Positions 50,344-59,794 of a stretch of 64,000 bases of DNA are shown here, piece by piece. Within the stretch, counting starts at the first letter, position 1; each line of letters starts with the position of its first letter. A model generated the notes under the pieces. The model did no database searches. It was not told where the DNA came from and saw only the letters and a list, made by a program, of their open reading frames with translations. This stretch comes from Sva-07 sp963698565 (GTDB taxonomy: Bacteria; Actinomycetota; Acidimicrobiia; Acidimicrobiales; Ilumatobacteraceae), in contig CAVORH010000009.1 of the NCBI GenBank assembly GCA_963698565.1, forward strand, positions 1 to 64,000, read 5' to 3'. The position numbers and the translations under genes were made by a program.

Positions 50344-51401
50344 TGGTCGCGCTCACCACCACGACGATCGGCGTCATCGGGCTCCTGATCGTCGTCGGCG
50401 GCTGGATCGTCTACGGGCTCTTCAACGTCGCAGCCGGCCGCAAGGAGGTCGGCTCCGAGATCGAACTGGCCCCCAACCGCAAGCCGTACTACGACGACGA
50501 GACGCTGGAGGGTCCGCGCCTCGAACGTGTGCAGCTCTGGGGCGTCGTCCTGCTCGTCATCATCGTCATCGCACTCCCGCTCTACTGGGTGTTCGAGCCG
50601 AGCCGGCAGGCGGGCGCCCAGGAGGGTTGGGACAACCGGTTCGCGAGCTGGGGATCGCAGCTCTTCGCTCCGACGGCCGATGGTGGCTTCAACTGCGCCG
50701 GCTGTCACGGTGGCATGGCCGGTGTCGGCGGCGAAGCGCCGTTCTCGATCACCGACCCGGTGACGCAGGAAGTCCAGGCGGTCAACTGGAAGGCCCCGGC
50801 GGTCAACACGGTGTTCTACAAGTTCGACGAGAGCGAGGTCCGCTTCATCCTCGTCTACGGTCGGCCGTTCTCGCCGATGTCGCCCTGGGGCCTCGCCGGT
50901 GGTGGGCCGATGAACTCCCAGCAGATCGACAACCTGATCGCCTACATGAAGAGCATCCAGATCCCGCGGGAGAACTGTGCCGAGGGTGAGGATCCGCTGA
51001 TCTGCGACTCGGGCAACCTCCCCGCCGAGCTCCAGAACGACATCCAGGCTGCCGCCGAGCGCGCCGTCGCCGACGGTGATGCCGAGACGATCGGCGAGGC
51101 GTTGTTCAACCTCGATCTCGCCAGCGGTGCCTACAGCTGCGCTCGGTGCCACACCCTCGGCTGGAGCTACGGCCAGCCCACGGTGTCCGGCCAGGGCGCC
51201 TTCGGTTGGAACCTGACCGGCGGTTCGGTGAACAACCACTTCGCCAGCCAGGACGAGCTGGTCTCGTTCATCAAGAACGGTTCCGTCAACGGCAGGCTGT
51301 ACGGTCGCAACGGGCAGGGCTCCGGCCGCATGCCCGGTTTCGGAAACCTGCTCACCGACGAGCAGATCGACTCGATCCTCGAATACGTACGGAGCTTGTG
51401 A
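50343..51401 (+). CDS. Diheme c-type cytochrome of the bc complex
   Basis: 352 residues. N-terminal membrane helix (TTIGVIGLLIVVGGWIVYGLF) and a second (LWGVVLLVIIVIALPLYWVF, about 63-82) anchor it. The outside part has two heme sites, CAGCH near 119-123 and CARCH near 265-269. Methionine ligands may be in 'PFSPMSPWGL' and 'SGRMPGFGN'. Diheme cytochromes c1-like are the electron outlet of actinobacterial complex III; here the anchor is N-terminal. Its last gene-neighbour downstream is a membrane protein of unknown role. Confidence 0.88.
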   Translation: MVALTTTTIGVIGLLIVVGGWIVYGLFNVAAGRKEVGSEIELAPNRKPYYDDETLEGPRLERVQLWGVVLLVIIVIALPLYWVFEPSRQAGAQEGWDNRFASWGSQLFAPTADGGFNCAGCHGGMAGVGGEAPFSITDPVTQEVQAVNWKAPAVNTVFYKFDESEVRFILVYGRPFSPMSPWGLAGGGPMNSQQIDNLIAYMKSIQIPRENCAEGEDPLICDSGNLPAELQNDIQAAAERAVADGDAETIGEALFNLDLASGAYSCARCHTLGWSYGQPTVSGQGAFGWNLTGGSVNNHFASQDELVSFIKNGSVNGRLYGRNGQGSGRMPGFGNLLTDEQIDSILEYVRSL

Positions 51402-51404
51402 CCC

Positions 51405-52280
51405 ATGACGTTGTTGGCAATCGGATGGGAGCCTGAGCTCCGCGGCCTGCTCACCGTCGTCATCGGGTTCGTGATCCTGTGCGGAAGCGTGTACATGATC
51501 ATGGCGACCAACATCGGTTCGCGTCTCGCCTTCCTCGTGGCAGCCACCGCGCTCGCCGGCTGGATGATGCTGATGGGTGCCGTGTGGATGATCTACGGCA
51601 TCGGCCTGCGCGGCCCGGATCCGACCTGGCAGCCGGTTGCCGGCTCCGCGGTGCTGCAGGACGTCGGTGCACTCGGCGCGGCCGGCGTGCTGGATCCGAA
51701 CGCCACTGTGCCCGATGGAGCGACCGCCGCCGAGTCGGCTGACATCGTTCGCGAGACCTTCCTCGACCAGGGCTGGGTCGTGCTCGACAATGCGTCTCCT
51801 GCGTTCGGTCAGGCGCAGGCCGCAGCGACCGAGATCCTGATCGAGGAGGAAGCGTTCACCGCAGGCCAGTTCGAGATCGTCGAGGTCTTCGACATCGGCG
51901 GCGAGTCGTACCCGAAGATCAACGACACGCTCGACTTCCTGGCGTTCTGGCACACCCCGCACTACGTGGTCGCCGAGGCCGCCGCCTTCACGCCGGTCCG
52001 GACCGAGCCCGGCCGGGCGCCCGCCCGCCCCGAGATCGACGAGAACCGCCAGCGCGAGTACGTCTACATGATCCGCGACCTCGGCGCCCGCCGTCAGCCG
52101 CCCGCGGTGTTGATGGTCGGTGCCGGCGCAGTGTTCTTCGCGCTCTGCTACCTGCTCAACCGTCGTGACCGGAACCTCAAGGCCAACCTCGCCCAGCCGC
52201 TGCCCACCGCGAAGGCGAAGGCACCGGTCGAGGCGACCGCCGCCGAACCGGAACGCGAGAAGGTCGACGCCGGCGTCTGA
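51405..52280 (+). CDS. Membrane protein between bc complex and complex I, unknown function
   Basis: 291 residues from ATG 51405, three bases after the cytochrome stop. Two N-terminal helices (about 16-35 'LTVVIGFVILCGSVYMIM' and 45-65 'VAATALAGWMMLMGAVWMI'), a hydrophilic segment of about 140 residues rich in Ala, Asp and Glu, one further helix ('PAVLMVGAGAVFFALCYLL', about 228-246) and a basic, Ala-rich tail. No cofactor motif is visible. It sits directly before nuoA with two bases between, so it is a candidate accessory subunit linking the two respiratory complexes. Confidence 0.7.
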   Translation: MTLLAIGWEPELRGLLTVVIGFVILCGSVYMIMATNIGSRLAFLVAATALAGWMMLMGAVWMIYGIGLRGPDPTWQPVAGSAVLQDVGALGAAGVLDPNATVPDGATAAESADIVRETFLDQGWVVLDNASPAFGQAQAAATEILIEEEAFTAGQFEIVEVFDIGGESYPKINDTLDFLAFWHTPHYVVAEAAAFTPVRTEPGRAPARPEIDENRQREYVYMIRDLGARRQPPAVLMVGAGAVFFALCYLLNRRDRNLKANLAQPLPTAKAKAPVEATAAEPEREKVDAGV

Positions 52281-52282
52281 TC

Positions 52283-52765
52283 ATGGCCCAGTACCTTTCG
52301 ATCGTCGTGCTCTTCATCCTCGCCGTGGTCTTCGGCGTGCTGAGCTTCGCGGCATCGAGGTTGCTGGCGCCCCGTCGGCCGTCCACGGCCAAGGAAGCAC
52401 CGTACGAGTGCGGCATCGTCCCCAGCCGTGAGCCGCCGGAGCGGTTCCCGGTGAGCTTCTACATCGTGGCGATGCTCTTCATCATGTTCGACATCGAGAT
52501 CATCTTCCTCTACCCGTACGCCGTGTCGCATTCGACGCTCGGTGCGTACGGGTTCTGGGCGGTGCTCGCCTTCTCGGTCGTGTTCTTCGTGACCTTCGTG
52601 TACGAGGTCGCCCGTGGGGGTCTCGACTGGGGTCCGCTCCAGCGTGAGCGTCTGATGAGCGCCGATGCGTCGATGGTGTCGCCCGAACGTACGCTGGCCT
52701 CGACGGTGCGTCGGGTCGGTACCGAAGGTCGCCTGCCGCTGGCGGGCACCGAAGAAGCCGCATAG
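52283..52765 (+). CDS. nuoA: NADH-quinone oxidoreductase subunit A
   Basis: 160 residues. Three membrane helices (about 5-28, 62-85 and 95-118), and the conserved cytoplasmic loop 'KEAPYECGIVPSREPPERFPVSFYIVAMLF' with its acidic and Cys residues near the quinone channel. The C-terminal 35 residues are a hydrophilic extension beyond the usual family length of about 120. It is the first gene of the complex I operon and follows the bc cluster without a gap. Confidence 0.95.
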   Translation: MAQYLSIVVLFILAVVFGVLSFAASRLLAPRRPSTAKEAPYECGIVPSREPPERFPVSFYIVAMLFIMFDIEIIFLYPYAVSHSTLGAYGFWAVLAFSVVFFVTFVYEVARGGLDWGPLQRERLMSADASMVSPERTLASTVRRVGTEGRLPLAGTEEAA

Positions 52766-52785
52766 CGAGACGAGGAGTCATCAGC

Positions 52786-53373
52786 ATGGGCATCGTGAAT
52801 GATGTGCGCGACGACGGCCTCGGTGGGCTGTCGCACAACGTCATCACCGGGAAACTGGAAGACCTGGTCAACTGGTCGCGGGCGCGGTCGTCGTGGCCGG
52901 CGTCGTTCGGCTTGGCCTGTTGCGCCATCGAGATGATGGCCACCGGTGCTGCGCACTACGACATCTCACGCTTCGGCATGGAGGTGTTCCGTGCGTCGCC
53001 TCGCCAGGCCGACATCATGATCGTCGCCGGCCGGGTCAGCCAGAAGATGGCGCCGGTCCTTCGCCAGGTGTACGACCAGATGATGGAGCCCAAGTGGGTG
53101 ATCTCGATGGGCGTGTGCGCATCGTCGGGCGGGATGTTCAACAACTACGCGATCGTTCAGGGTGTCGACCAGGTCGTCCCCGTCGACGTGTACGCACCGG
53201 GTTGCCCGCCGACCCCCGAGACCCTGATCCACGCGATCGAGACGCTCCACGGCCTCATCGAGACCAACCAGATCCTGAAGCGCCGCGACGAGACCGGTGC
53301 CGGCGCGAACGTGCACGTCGAGTACATCGAGCCCACCGGCGTGCCGGTGCTGCTCGGGACGAAGCAGCCATGA
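52786..53373 (+). CDS. nuoB: NADH-quinone oxidoreductase subunit B
   Basis: 195 residues. Carries the terminal cluster N2 next to the quinone site: 'FGLACCAIEMMA' (adjacent Cys pair), 'GVCASSGGMFNN' and 'APGCPPTPETL' supply four cysteines. 'RFGMEVFRASPRQADIMIVAGR' is conserved around the N2 site. Peripheral arm, cytoplasmic side. The stop overlaps the start of nuoC. Confidence 0.96.
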   Translation: MGIVNDVRDDGLGGLSHNVITGKLEDLVNWSRARSSWPASFGLACCAIEMMATGAAHYDISRFGMEVFRASPRQADIMIVAGRVSQKMAPVLRQVYDQMMEPKWVISMGVCASSGGMFNNYAIVQGVDQVVPVDVYAPGCPPTPETLIHAIETLHGLIETNQILKRRDETGAGANVHVEYIEPTGVPVLLGTKQP

Positions 53374-53891
53374 GCGACGACACGATCGACGAGGCGGTCG
53401 AGGACGCGGTCGAAGAGGCCGCGCCCGAGATCCACGGGTGCCCGGTCGTCGACTCGAACGGCCAGACGGTGCTCCACGTCCCGCGCGAGCGCTACCTCGA
53501 CGTCGTCAAGGCGCTCGCCGACGACGGGTACGCCATGTGCGTCGACCTCACGGCCGTCGACGGTCTCGAGATCCCCGGACGACGGCTTCCTGCTGGCGTG
53601 ACACCCGAGCGCTTCGAGGTCGTCGTCAACCTCCTCGACATCCGCAACCGGCGTCGACTCCGCCTGCGTGTCCAGGTCCCCGAGGACGATGCCGTCCTGC
53701 CGACGTTGTTCGACCTGCATCCGGGCACCGAGGCGATGGAGCGTGAGGTCTACGACATGTTCGGCGTGTCGTTCACCGACCACCCCGACCTCACCCGCAT
53801 CCTGATGCCCGAGGACTGGGTCGGCCATCCCCTCCGGAAGGACTACGACATCGGTCGGATCCCGGTCCAGTTCAAGGAGGCGAACACATGA
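53370..53891 (+). CDS. nuoC: NADH-quinone oxidoreductase subunit C
   Basis: 173 residues from ATG 53370, overlapping the nuoB stop (ATGA). The first 35 residues are acidic and variable. The core 'FEVVVNLLDIRNRRRLRLRVQVPED' and 'AMEREVYDMFGVSFTDHPDLTRILMPEDWVGHPLRKDY' are diagnostic of the 30-kDa subunit, which caps the peripheral arm. No cofactor. Stop overlaps nuoD start. Confidence 0.95.
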   Translation: MSDDTIDEAVEDAVEEAAPEIHGCPVVDSNGQTVLHVPRERYLDVVKALADDGYAMCVDLTAVDGLEIPGRRLPAGVTPERFEVVVNLLDIRNRRRLRLRVQVPEDDAVLPTLFDLHPGTEAMEREVYDMFGVSFTDHPDLTRILMPEDWVGHPLRKDYDIGRIPVQFKEANT

Positions 53892-55285
53892 GCGAAGCGA
53901 CCATCGACGCAGCGACCACCGACGACGCAACCGGCGACGACCAGCCCACCGACTTCTACGAACGATCCGTTGCCGGCACCGACGAGGGCGACCAGCAGCT
54001 GCGTCCGCGCAGTGAACAGACCGCCAAGGAGCTGATGCGCGAGGTCGGCTCCGTGCTGCGCATGTCGGAAGCCGACGCGGCGATGCTCGGCGAACTGCCC
54101 GACGATCCCGACGACGATCAGACGATGATCATCAACATGGGGCCGCAGCACCCGTCGACCCACGGTGTGCTGCGCCTGATGCTCGAACTGCAGGGTGAGA
54201 CCGTGCTGCGGTGCAAGCCGATCATCGGCTACCTGCACACCGGCATGGAGAAGACCGGCGAACAGCTCACCTTCGCTCAGGGTGGCACGAACGTCACTCG
54301 CATGGACTACCTGAGCCCGCTCGCCAACGAGCTCGTGTTCTCGATGGCCACCGAGAAGCTGCTCGGCATCGACGGGGAGATCCCCGAGCGGGCGGTGTGG
54401 ATCCGGATGCTGCTCGCGGAGTTGAACCGGATGAGCAGTCACCTGCTGTTCATGGCCACCAACGGCATGGACCTCGGTGCCGTGTCGATGATGATCTACG
54501 GCTGGCGTGAACGCGAAGAGGTGCTGCGGTTCTTCCAGGAGGTCACCGGCCTGCGGATGAACCACAACTACATCCGCCCCGGGGGTCTCGCTGCCGACCT
54601 CCCGCCCGGTTGGCGCGACGGGGTCCTGCGGATCCTCGACATGCTCCCGGAACGTCTCGACGAGTACGACATCCTGATGACGGGCCAGCCGATCTGGCGC
54701 GAGCGTCTCCAGGGCGTCGGCGTGATCACGCCGCAGGAGGCGTTGGCACTCGGTGCCACCGGACCGATCCTGCGCTCGACCGGGGTCGAGTGGGACCTGC
54801 GCCGCGATCAGCCGTACCTGCACTACGACCAGGTCGACTTCGACATCGTCGTCGGCTCCTACGGCGACGCGTTCGACCGCTACGCGATCCGCCTCGCAGA
54901 GATCCGGGAGTCGATGAAGATCGTTCACCAGATCCTCGACCTGATGCCGGGCGGCGACTACCGGATCCAGGACAAGAAGGTCACGCCGCCGCCACGGGCG
55001 CGCATCGACGAGTCGATGGAGGCGTTGATCCACCACTTCAAGATCTTCACCGAGGGTTTCAAGGTGCCCGAGGGCGAGGTCTACGTGGGCATCGAGAGCC
55101 CCCGCGGCGAAATCGGCTGCTACATCGTCAGCGACGGATCGGCCAATCCGTACCGGATGCACATGCGCGACCCGAGTTTCGTCAACATCCAGTGTCTCCC
55201 GCACATGATGCGCGGCGGATTGGTCGCCGATGCGGTCGCCGTCATCTCCAGCGTCGACCCGGTTCTGGGAGGAGTCGACCGATGA
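53888..55285 (+). CDS. nuoD: NADH-quinone oxidoreductase subunit D
   Basis: 465 residues from ATG 53888, overlapping nuoC. An N-terminal acidic region of about 75 residues precedes the [NiFe]-hydrogenase-like fold: 'NMGPQHPSTHGVLRLMLELQGE', 'GYLHTGMEKTGEQLTF', 'RVTPPPRARIDESMEALIHHFK'-type segments and the terminal 'GLVADAVAVISSVDPVLGGVDR'. It lines the quinone-binding cavity together with NuoB. The N-terminal extension is longer than in E. coli. Confidence 0.96.
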   Translation: MSEATIDAATTDDATGDDQPTDFYERSVAGTDEGDQQLRPRSEQTAKELMREVGSVLRMSEADAAMLGELPDDPDDDQTMIINMGPQHPSTHGVLRLMLELQGETVLRCKPIIGYLHTGMEKTGEQLTFAQGGTNVTRMDYLSPLANELVFSMATEKLLGIDGEIPERAVWIRMLLAELNRMSSHLLFMATNGMDLGAVSMMIYGWREREEVLRFFQEVTGLRMNHNYIRPGGLAADLPPGWRDGVLRILDMLPERLDEYDILMTGQPIWRERLQGVGVITPQEALALGATGPILRSTGVEWDLRRDQPYLHYDQVDFDIVVGSYGDAFDRYAIRLAEIRESMKIVHQILDLMPGGDYRIQDKKVTPPPRARIDESMEALIHHFKIFTEGFKVPEGEVYVGIESPRGEIGCYIVSDGSANPYRMHMRDPSFVNIQCLPHMMRGGLVADAVAVISSVDPVLGGVDR

Positions 55286-55893
55286 GTCGTCTGAGCGATC
55301 ACAACGTGCTCGTGGCGAAGGAGATCATCGCCCGGTACCCGAAGAAGAAGTCGGCGCTGATCCCGCTCGTTCACCTGAGCCAGGAGCAGAACGGCTACGT
55401 CACCGACGACGCGATGCGTCACGTCGCCGAGTTGATCGACGTCACACCGGCCGAGGTCTACGGCACCGCGTCGTTCTACGAGATGTTCCGGTTCGAGCCG
55501 ACCGGGAAGTACCTGATCAACATCTGCGGCACGATGTCGTGCCAGCTGATGGGGGCGGAGCAGTTGATGCACCACGCCGAGCACACGCTCGGCATCCGTG
55601 CGGGTTCCACCACCTCAGACGGCCTGATCACGCTCCAGCACGCCGAGTGCCAGGCGGCGTGCACCGAAGCCCCGACGCTGCAGGTCAACTACCGTCATCG
55701 CTATCGCGTCACGCCCGAGGCCTTCGATCAACTCGTCGACGATCTCCGATCCGGCGCCCTCGACGATGCGGTCCCTCCCCATGGCACACTGGCCCGCAAC
55801 CGCCAACAGATTCCTGCAGACCGCGCGGTCGGTGCCGCCGATCCCGACGACGTCACGGAAGGACCCGCCTGGATCCAGGTGACCCCCGCATGA
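55282..55893 (+). CDS. nuoE: NADH-quinone oxidoreductase subunit E
   Basis: 203 residues from ATG 55282, overlapping nuoD. Thioredoxin-like [2Fe-2S] (N1a) protein: 'NICGTMSCQLMGAEQL' and 'AECQAACTEAPTLQV' give the four cysteines. 'QEQNGYVTDDAMRHVAELID' is a typical N-terminal helical region. The C-terminal 45 residues are a hydrophilic tail. It works with NuoF and NuoG as the NADH-dehydrogenase module. Stop overlaps nuoF. Confidence 0.95.
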   Translation: MSRLSDHNVLVAKEIIARYPKKKSALIPLVHLSQEQNGYVTDDAMRHVAELIDVTPAEVYGTASFYEMFRFEPTGKYLINICGTMSCQLMGAEQLMHHAEHTLGIRAGSTTSDGLITLQHAECQAACTEAPTLQVNYRHRYRVTPEAFDQLVDDLRSGALDDAVPPHGTLARNRQQIPADRAVGAADPDDVTEGPAWIQVTPA

Positions 55894-57329
55894 GCACCCA
55901 GCACACCGAGAACACCGACCGTGTGGTCAGCCCGTTGCCCTGGGCGCCAGGGTTCTACCCGGGCGATCGCCCGCAGGTCGTCACGTCGCGCTTCCAGTAC
56001 GAGGACGGCCACACCATCGAGCGGTACCACGCGACCGGTGGCTACGACGGTCTCCGCGCGGCGCTGGCCAAGAGCCCGGCCGAGGTGGCCGAAGAGGTCA
56101 AGAACTCGACCCTGCTCGGTCGGGGCGGCGCCGGCTTCCCTGCCGGCGTCAAGTGGGGTTTCACCCCCCAGGGCGTGTGGCCGCGCTACCTGGTCGTCAA
56201 CGGTGACGAGTCCGAGCCGGGCACCTACAAGGACCGCCTCCTGATGGAGTGCGATCCGCACCAGCTGATCGAGGGCTGTCTGATCGCGAGCTACGCAGCC
56301 GGGCTGTCACAGTGCTTCTTGTACATCCGCGGCGAGATGCCGCTCGCCCACGAGCGCGTCGCCACCGCGCTCGGCGAGGCGTACGCCGCGGGCTACATCG
56401 GCAAGAACATCCTCGGTACCGACTTCGGCGTCGACATCGTGCTGCACACCGGTGCGGGCGCGTACGTCGTCGGCGAGGAGACCGCGCTGATCGAGTCGCT
56501 CGAGGGCGAACGCGGCATGCCCCGCCTGAAGCCCCCGTACTTCCCGGCTGCGGTCGGCCTCTACGGCCAGCCGACGATCGTCAACAACGTCGAGACGCTC
56601 TCCAATCTGCCGTTCATCGCCAGGGAGGGGTCGGTTGCCTACACGGCGATCGGCACCGCCACGTCGCCTGGCACGCGCATGATCGCCGTGTCGGGCCATG
56701 TGAACCGGCCGGGCGTCTACGAGATCGTCAACGGGTCCACGACGTTCCGCGATCTGCTCTATGGCGACGACTTCTGCCAGGGGATCCGCGACGGCAACGA
56801 CCTCAAGGCGTTCGTGCCCGGTGGCGGATCGGCCCCGTGGTTCACGGCCGATCAGCTCGACATCCCGTTCGAGGGCCCGCAGGCGGGCGCCGCGGGGTCG
56901 ATGCTCGGCTCGGGTGCGGTGATGGTGATGGACTCCACCACCGACATCCCGGCGGCGGCGCTGTCGCTCGTTCGCTTCTACGCCCACGAGTCGTGTGGCA
57001 AGTGTGTCCCGTGTCGCGAGGGCGGAACGTGGTTGTATCGGCTCGTGCAACGCATCGTCGACGGTCACGGCACCGATGCCGATCTGCAGACGATCCTCGA
57101 CGTCGGTCAGTCGATCTGTCCGGGCGAGATGCCTCATGCATCCAGTGAGCGCCTCGGCCTCGACGCCGTGCCGTTCCCGTACAAGATGACCACGATCTGT
57201 TTCGTCGGCCCCTCGGCCTACGTGCCGATCCACTCGGCGATGACGTTGTTCCCGGAGGAGTTCGAAGCGTTGGTGACGCCTCGGGCAGAACGTCGCAGCA
57301 TCCCGGTGATGGCGGGAGCGGGCGAGTGA
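55890..57329 (+). CDS. nuoF: NADH-quinone oxidoreductase subunit F
   Basis: 479 residues from ATG 55890, overlapping nuoE (ATGA). The NADH/FMN site is 'LLGRGGAGFPAGVKWGF' and 'YLVVNGDESEPGTYKDR', and the N3 [4Fe-4S] cluster motif is 'ESCGKCVPCREGGTWL' with a fourth Cys in 'TTICFVG'. 'GAGAYVVGEETALIESLEG' is another family mark. This subunit accepts hydride from NADH. Confidence 0.97.
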   Translation: MSTQHTENTDRVVSPLPWAPGFYPGDRPQVVTSRFQYEDGHTIERYHATGGYDGLRAALAKSPAEVAEEVKNSTLLGRGGAGFPAGVKWGFTPQGVWPRYLVVNGDESEPGTYKDRLLMECDPHQLIEGCLIASYAAGLSQCFLYIRGEMPLAHERVATALGEAYAAGYIGKNILGTDFGVDIVLHTGAGAYVVGEETALIESLEGERGMPRLKPPYFPAAVGLYGQPTIVNNVETLSNLPFIAREGSVAYTAIGTATSPGTRMIAVSGHVNRPGVYEIVNGSTTFRDLLYGDDFCQGIRDGNDLKAFVPGGGSAPWFTADQLDIPFEGPQAGAAGSMLGSGAVMVMDSTTDIPAAALSLVRFYAHESCGKCVPCREGGTWLYRLVQRIVDGHGTDADLQTILDVGQSICPGEMPHASSERLGLDAVPFPYKMTTICFVGPSAYVPIHSAMTLFPEEFEALVTPRAERRSIPVMAGAGE

Positions 57330-59794
57330 GCGCCGAGACCCCGACCCCGGATGCCGAGGTCGTGACCGACGAGGTCGTCGCCGACGTCGATGACGCCCAC
57401 GAGGAGCTGGCGGCCGAACCCGAACCCGAGCCGGATCCGAACGCGGTCACCCTGACGATCGACGGCCGTGAGGTCTCGGCCCGCAAGGGCGACATGGTGA
57501 TCGCCGCCGCGCTCGGCGCCGACACCTACGTTCCGCACTTCTGCTACCACCCCCGCATGTCGCCCGTCGGGATGTGCCGCCAGTGCATGGTCGAGGTCGA
57601 GGGCCCACGCGGCCCGATGATGGTCGTGTCGTGCATGACCCCGGTCGCCGATGGTCAGGTCGTGCGCACCGACACCGAGCAGGTCACGCGCGCCCAGGAG
57701 GGCATGCTCGAACTGCTGCTCGCGAACCACCCGCTCGACTGCCCGGTCTGCGACAAGGGCGGCGAGTGCCCGCTGCAGGACCAGGCGTTCAGCCACGGGC
57801 CCGGCGAGAGTCGCTACGTCGAGTCCAAGCGTCACTACGAGAAGCCGATTCCGATCAGCGATCTCGTGTACCTCGACCGTGAACGCTGCATCCTGTGCGA
57901 CCGCTGCACCCGCTTCGCCGACGAGGTCGCGGGCGACAAGCTGATCCACTTCATCAGTCGCGGCAACAACACCCAGGTGATGACGTTCCCGGACGAGCCC
58001 TTCGTGTCGTACTTCTCCGGCAACACCGTGCAGATCTGCCCGGTGGGCGCGCTGACGGCGAAGCCGTACCGGTTCAAGGCCCGCCCGTGGGACCTCAGCC
58101 AGCGTGAGTCGACGTGCACCACCTGTTCGGTGGGCTGCCGTACGGTGATCCAGTCGAGCCGCGACGAACTGCTGAGATATCAGGGCGTCGACTCCGATCC
58201 GGTCAACTGGGGTTGGCTGTGCGATCGCGGCAGGTTCAACTTCGAGGCCGTCAACTCCGAGCACCGGCTCACCGTTCCCATGGTCGACCCCGGCACGGGC
58301 CTCGTCGAGGCCTCGTGGAGCGCGGCGCTCCGGGCGGCGTCGTCGATGATCAACGACGCAGTGGCAGCCGGTGGCCCCGAGAGCGTGGCGATCCTCGGTG
58401 GCGCACGGGGCACCAACGAAGACGCCTACAGCTGGGCCCAGCTCGCCGATGCGATCGGAACGCCGTACCGAGACGCACAACTCGGCGACGGCCTGCCGGT
58501 CGACATCCTCGGACTCGAGCGGGCCACGATCGACGACGCCGCCAACGCGGCGACCGTCATCCTGCTCGGCCCCGACCTCAAGGAAGAACTGCCGGTGCTG
58601 TACCTCCGGCTGCGCGACGCGGCGGAGAAGCGCCGCGGCCGGATCATCGAGTTCTCGACCTTCGAAACCGGCATGACCCCATATGCGTGGAAGTCGGTGC
58701 GCTACGAACCCGGCGCCCAGCAGGCCGCCGCTGCGAAGGCGCTGGCCGATCCCGACATCGCCGAACAGCTCGCATCGGGCGACGTCGTGATCGTGGCCGG
58801 TCGCCCCAACCTCGCCGAGTCCGCCGATGCCACGATGGCAGCGCTGCGCACGCTGCTCGACCAGTTGCCGGAGGCGAAGGTGCTTCCCGCCCTTCGGCGC
58901 GGCAACGTGGTCGGCGCGCTCTCGCTGGGCCTCGCCCCTGCCGACAGCGATCACGACGCCATGGCGATCCTGCGAGCCGCAGCGGAGGGTCGCATCGAGC
59001 TGCTCGTGCTGCTCGGCGCCGACCCGCTCAACGACTGTCCCGACGCCGATCTCGCCCGTCGTGCGATCGCCGGCGCCCGGCGTGTGCTCGCCGTCGACAC
59101 GTTCGCGTGTGAATCGACCCAGCACGCCGACGTCGTCCTCGCGGCCTCTGCATACGGGGAGAAGGCCGGCACGACCACCAACCTGGAAGGGCGCGTCACC
59201 ACGGTCGCCCAGCAGGTCACGGCCACCGGCACCAGCCGCCCCGACTGGATGATCGCCGTGGAGCTCGGGCTGATGATCGGCGATCGATCCTTCGGTGCCG
59301 ACCACCCGTTGCGGGGCGTCTCGACGGTCGACGACGTCACGACGATCGTGGCGTCGAACGTTGCGGCCTTCGCGTCGGTGACCCCGACAGCGCTCGCCGA
59401 CTCCCCGAACGGCGTGCTGATGGCACCGACGGTGACGCCACTCGCCGATGTTGCTTTTTCTGCGCCGGGCCGGAACAGCTATGACTATCGGTTGGTGGTG
59501 AGCCGCAAGTTGTACGACCGGGCCGTGGGAACGCAGATGTCGCGTTCGCTCGTGAACCTCGCTCCGGGCCCGGCGATCCACGTCCATCCCCTCGACCTCG
59601 ATGCGCTCGGCGTCGGCGAGGGCGACGACGTCAAGGTCGTGAGCGCCAAGGCGGCCACCGTGTTGTCGATCCGTGCGAACTCGACGCTGCCGCGCGGTGT
59701 CGTGTGGTCGCCGTTCAACCAGGCCGAGGGCACCATCGAGGACATCGTCGACGGCCGCATGCCGACCACCGATGTCAGGATCGAACGCGTCTGA
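57326..59794 (+). CDS. nuoG: NADH-quinone oxidoreductase subunit G
   Basis: 822 residues from GTG 57326, overlapping nuoF. After an acidic N-terminal stretch, [2Fe-2S] N1b is in 'FCYHPRMSPVGMCRQCM', the His-ligated N5 in 'HPLDCPVCDKGGECPLQD', and N4 in 'RCILCDRCTRF' with 'VQICPVGALT'. A further 4Fe-4S site of the N7 kind is visible: 'STCTTCSVGC' with 'GWLCDRGRF'. The large molybdopterin-like domain (about 290-700) is degenerate and binds no molybdenum as usual. Longer than the mitochondrial subunit and typical of bacterial complex I. Confidence 0.96.
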   Translation: MSAETPTPDAEVVTDEVVADVDDAHEELAAEPEPEPDPNAVTLTIDGREVSARKGDMVIAAALGADTYVPHFCYHPRMSPVGMCRQCMVEVEGPRGPMMVVSCMTPVADGQVVRTDTEQVTRAQEGMLELLLANHPLDCPVCDKGGECPLQDQAFSHGPGESRYVESKRHYEKPIPISDLVYLDRERCILCDRCTRFADEVAGDKLIHFISRGNNTQVMTFPDEPFVSYFSGNTVQICPVGALTAKPYRFKARPWDLSQRESTCTTCSVGCRTVIQSSRDELLRYQGVDSDPVNWGWLCDRGRFNFEAVNSEHRLTVPMVDPGTGLVEASWSAALRAASSMINDAVAAGGPESVAILGGARGTNEDAYSWAQLADAIGTPYRDAQLGDGLPVDILGLERATIDDAANAATVILLGPDLKEELPVLYLRLRDAAEKRRGRIIEFSTFETGMTPYAWKSVRYEPGAQQAAAAKALADPDIAEQLASGDVVIVAGRPNLAESADATMAALRTLLDQLPEAKVLPALRRGNVVGALSLGLAPADSDHDAMAILRAAAEGRIELLVLLGADPLNDCPDADLARRAIAGARRVLAVDTFACESTQHADVVLAASAYGEKAGTTTNLEGRVTTVAQQVTATGTSRPDWMIAVELGLMIGDRSFGADHPLRGVSTVDDVTTIVASNVAAFASVTPTALADSPNGVLMAPTVTPLADVAFSAPGRNSYDYRLVVSRKLYDRAVGTQMSRSLVNLAPGPAIHVHPLDLDALGVGEGDDVKVVSAKAATVLSIRANSTLPRGVVWSPFNQAEGTIEDIVDGRMPTTDVRIERV

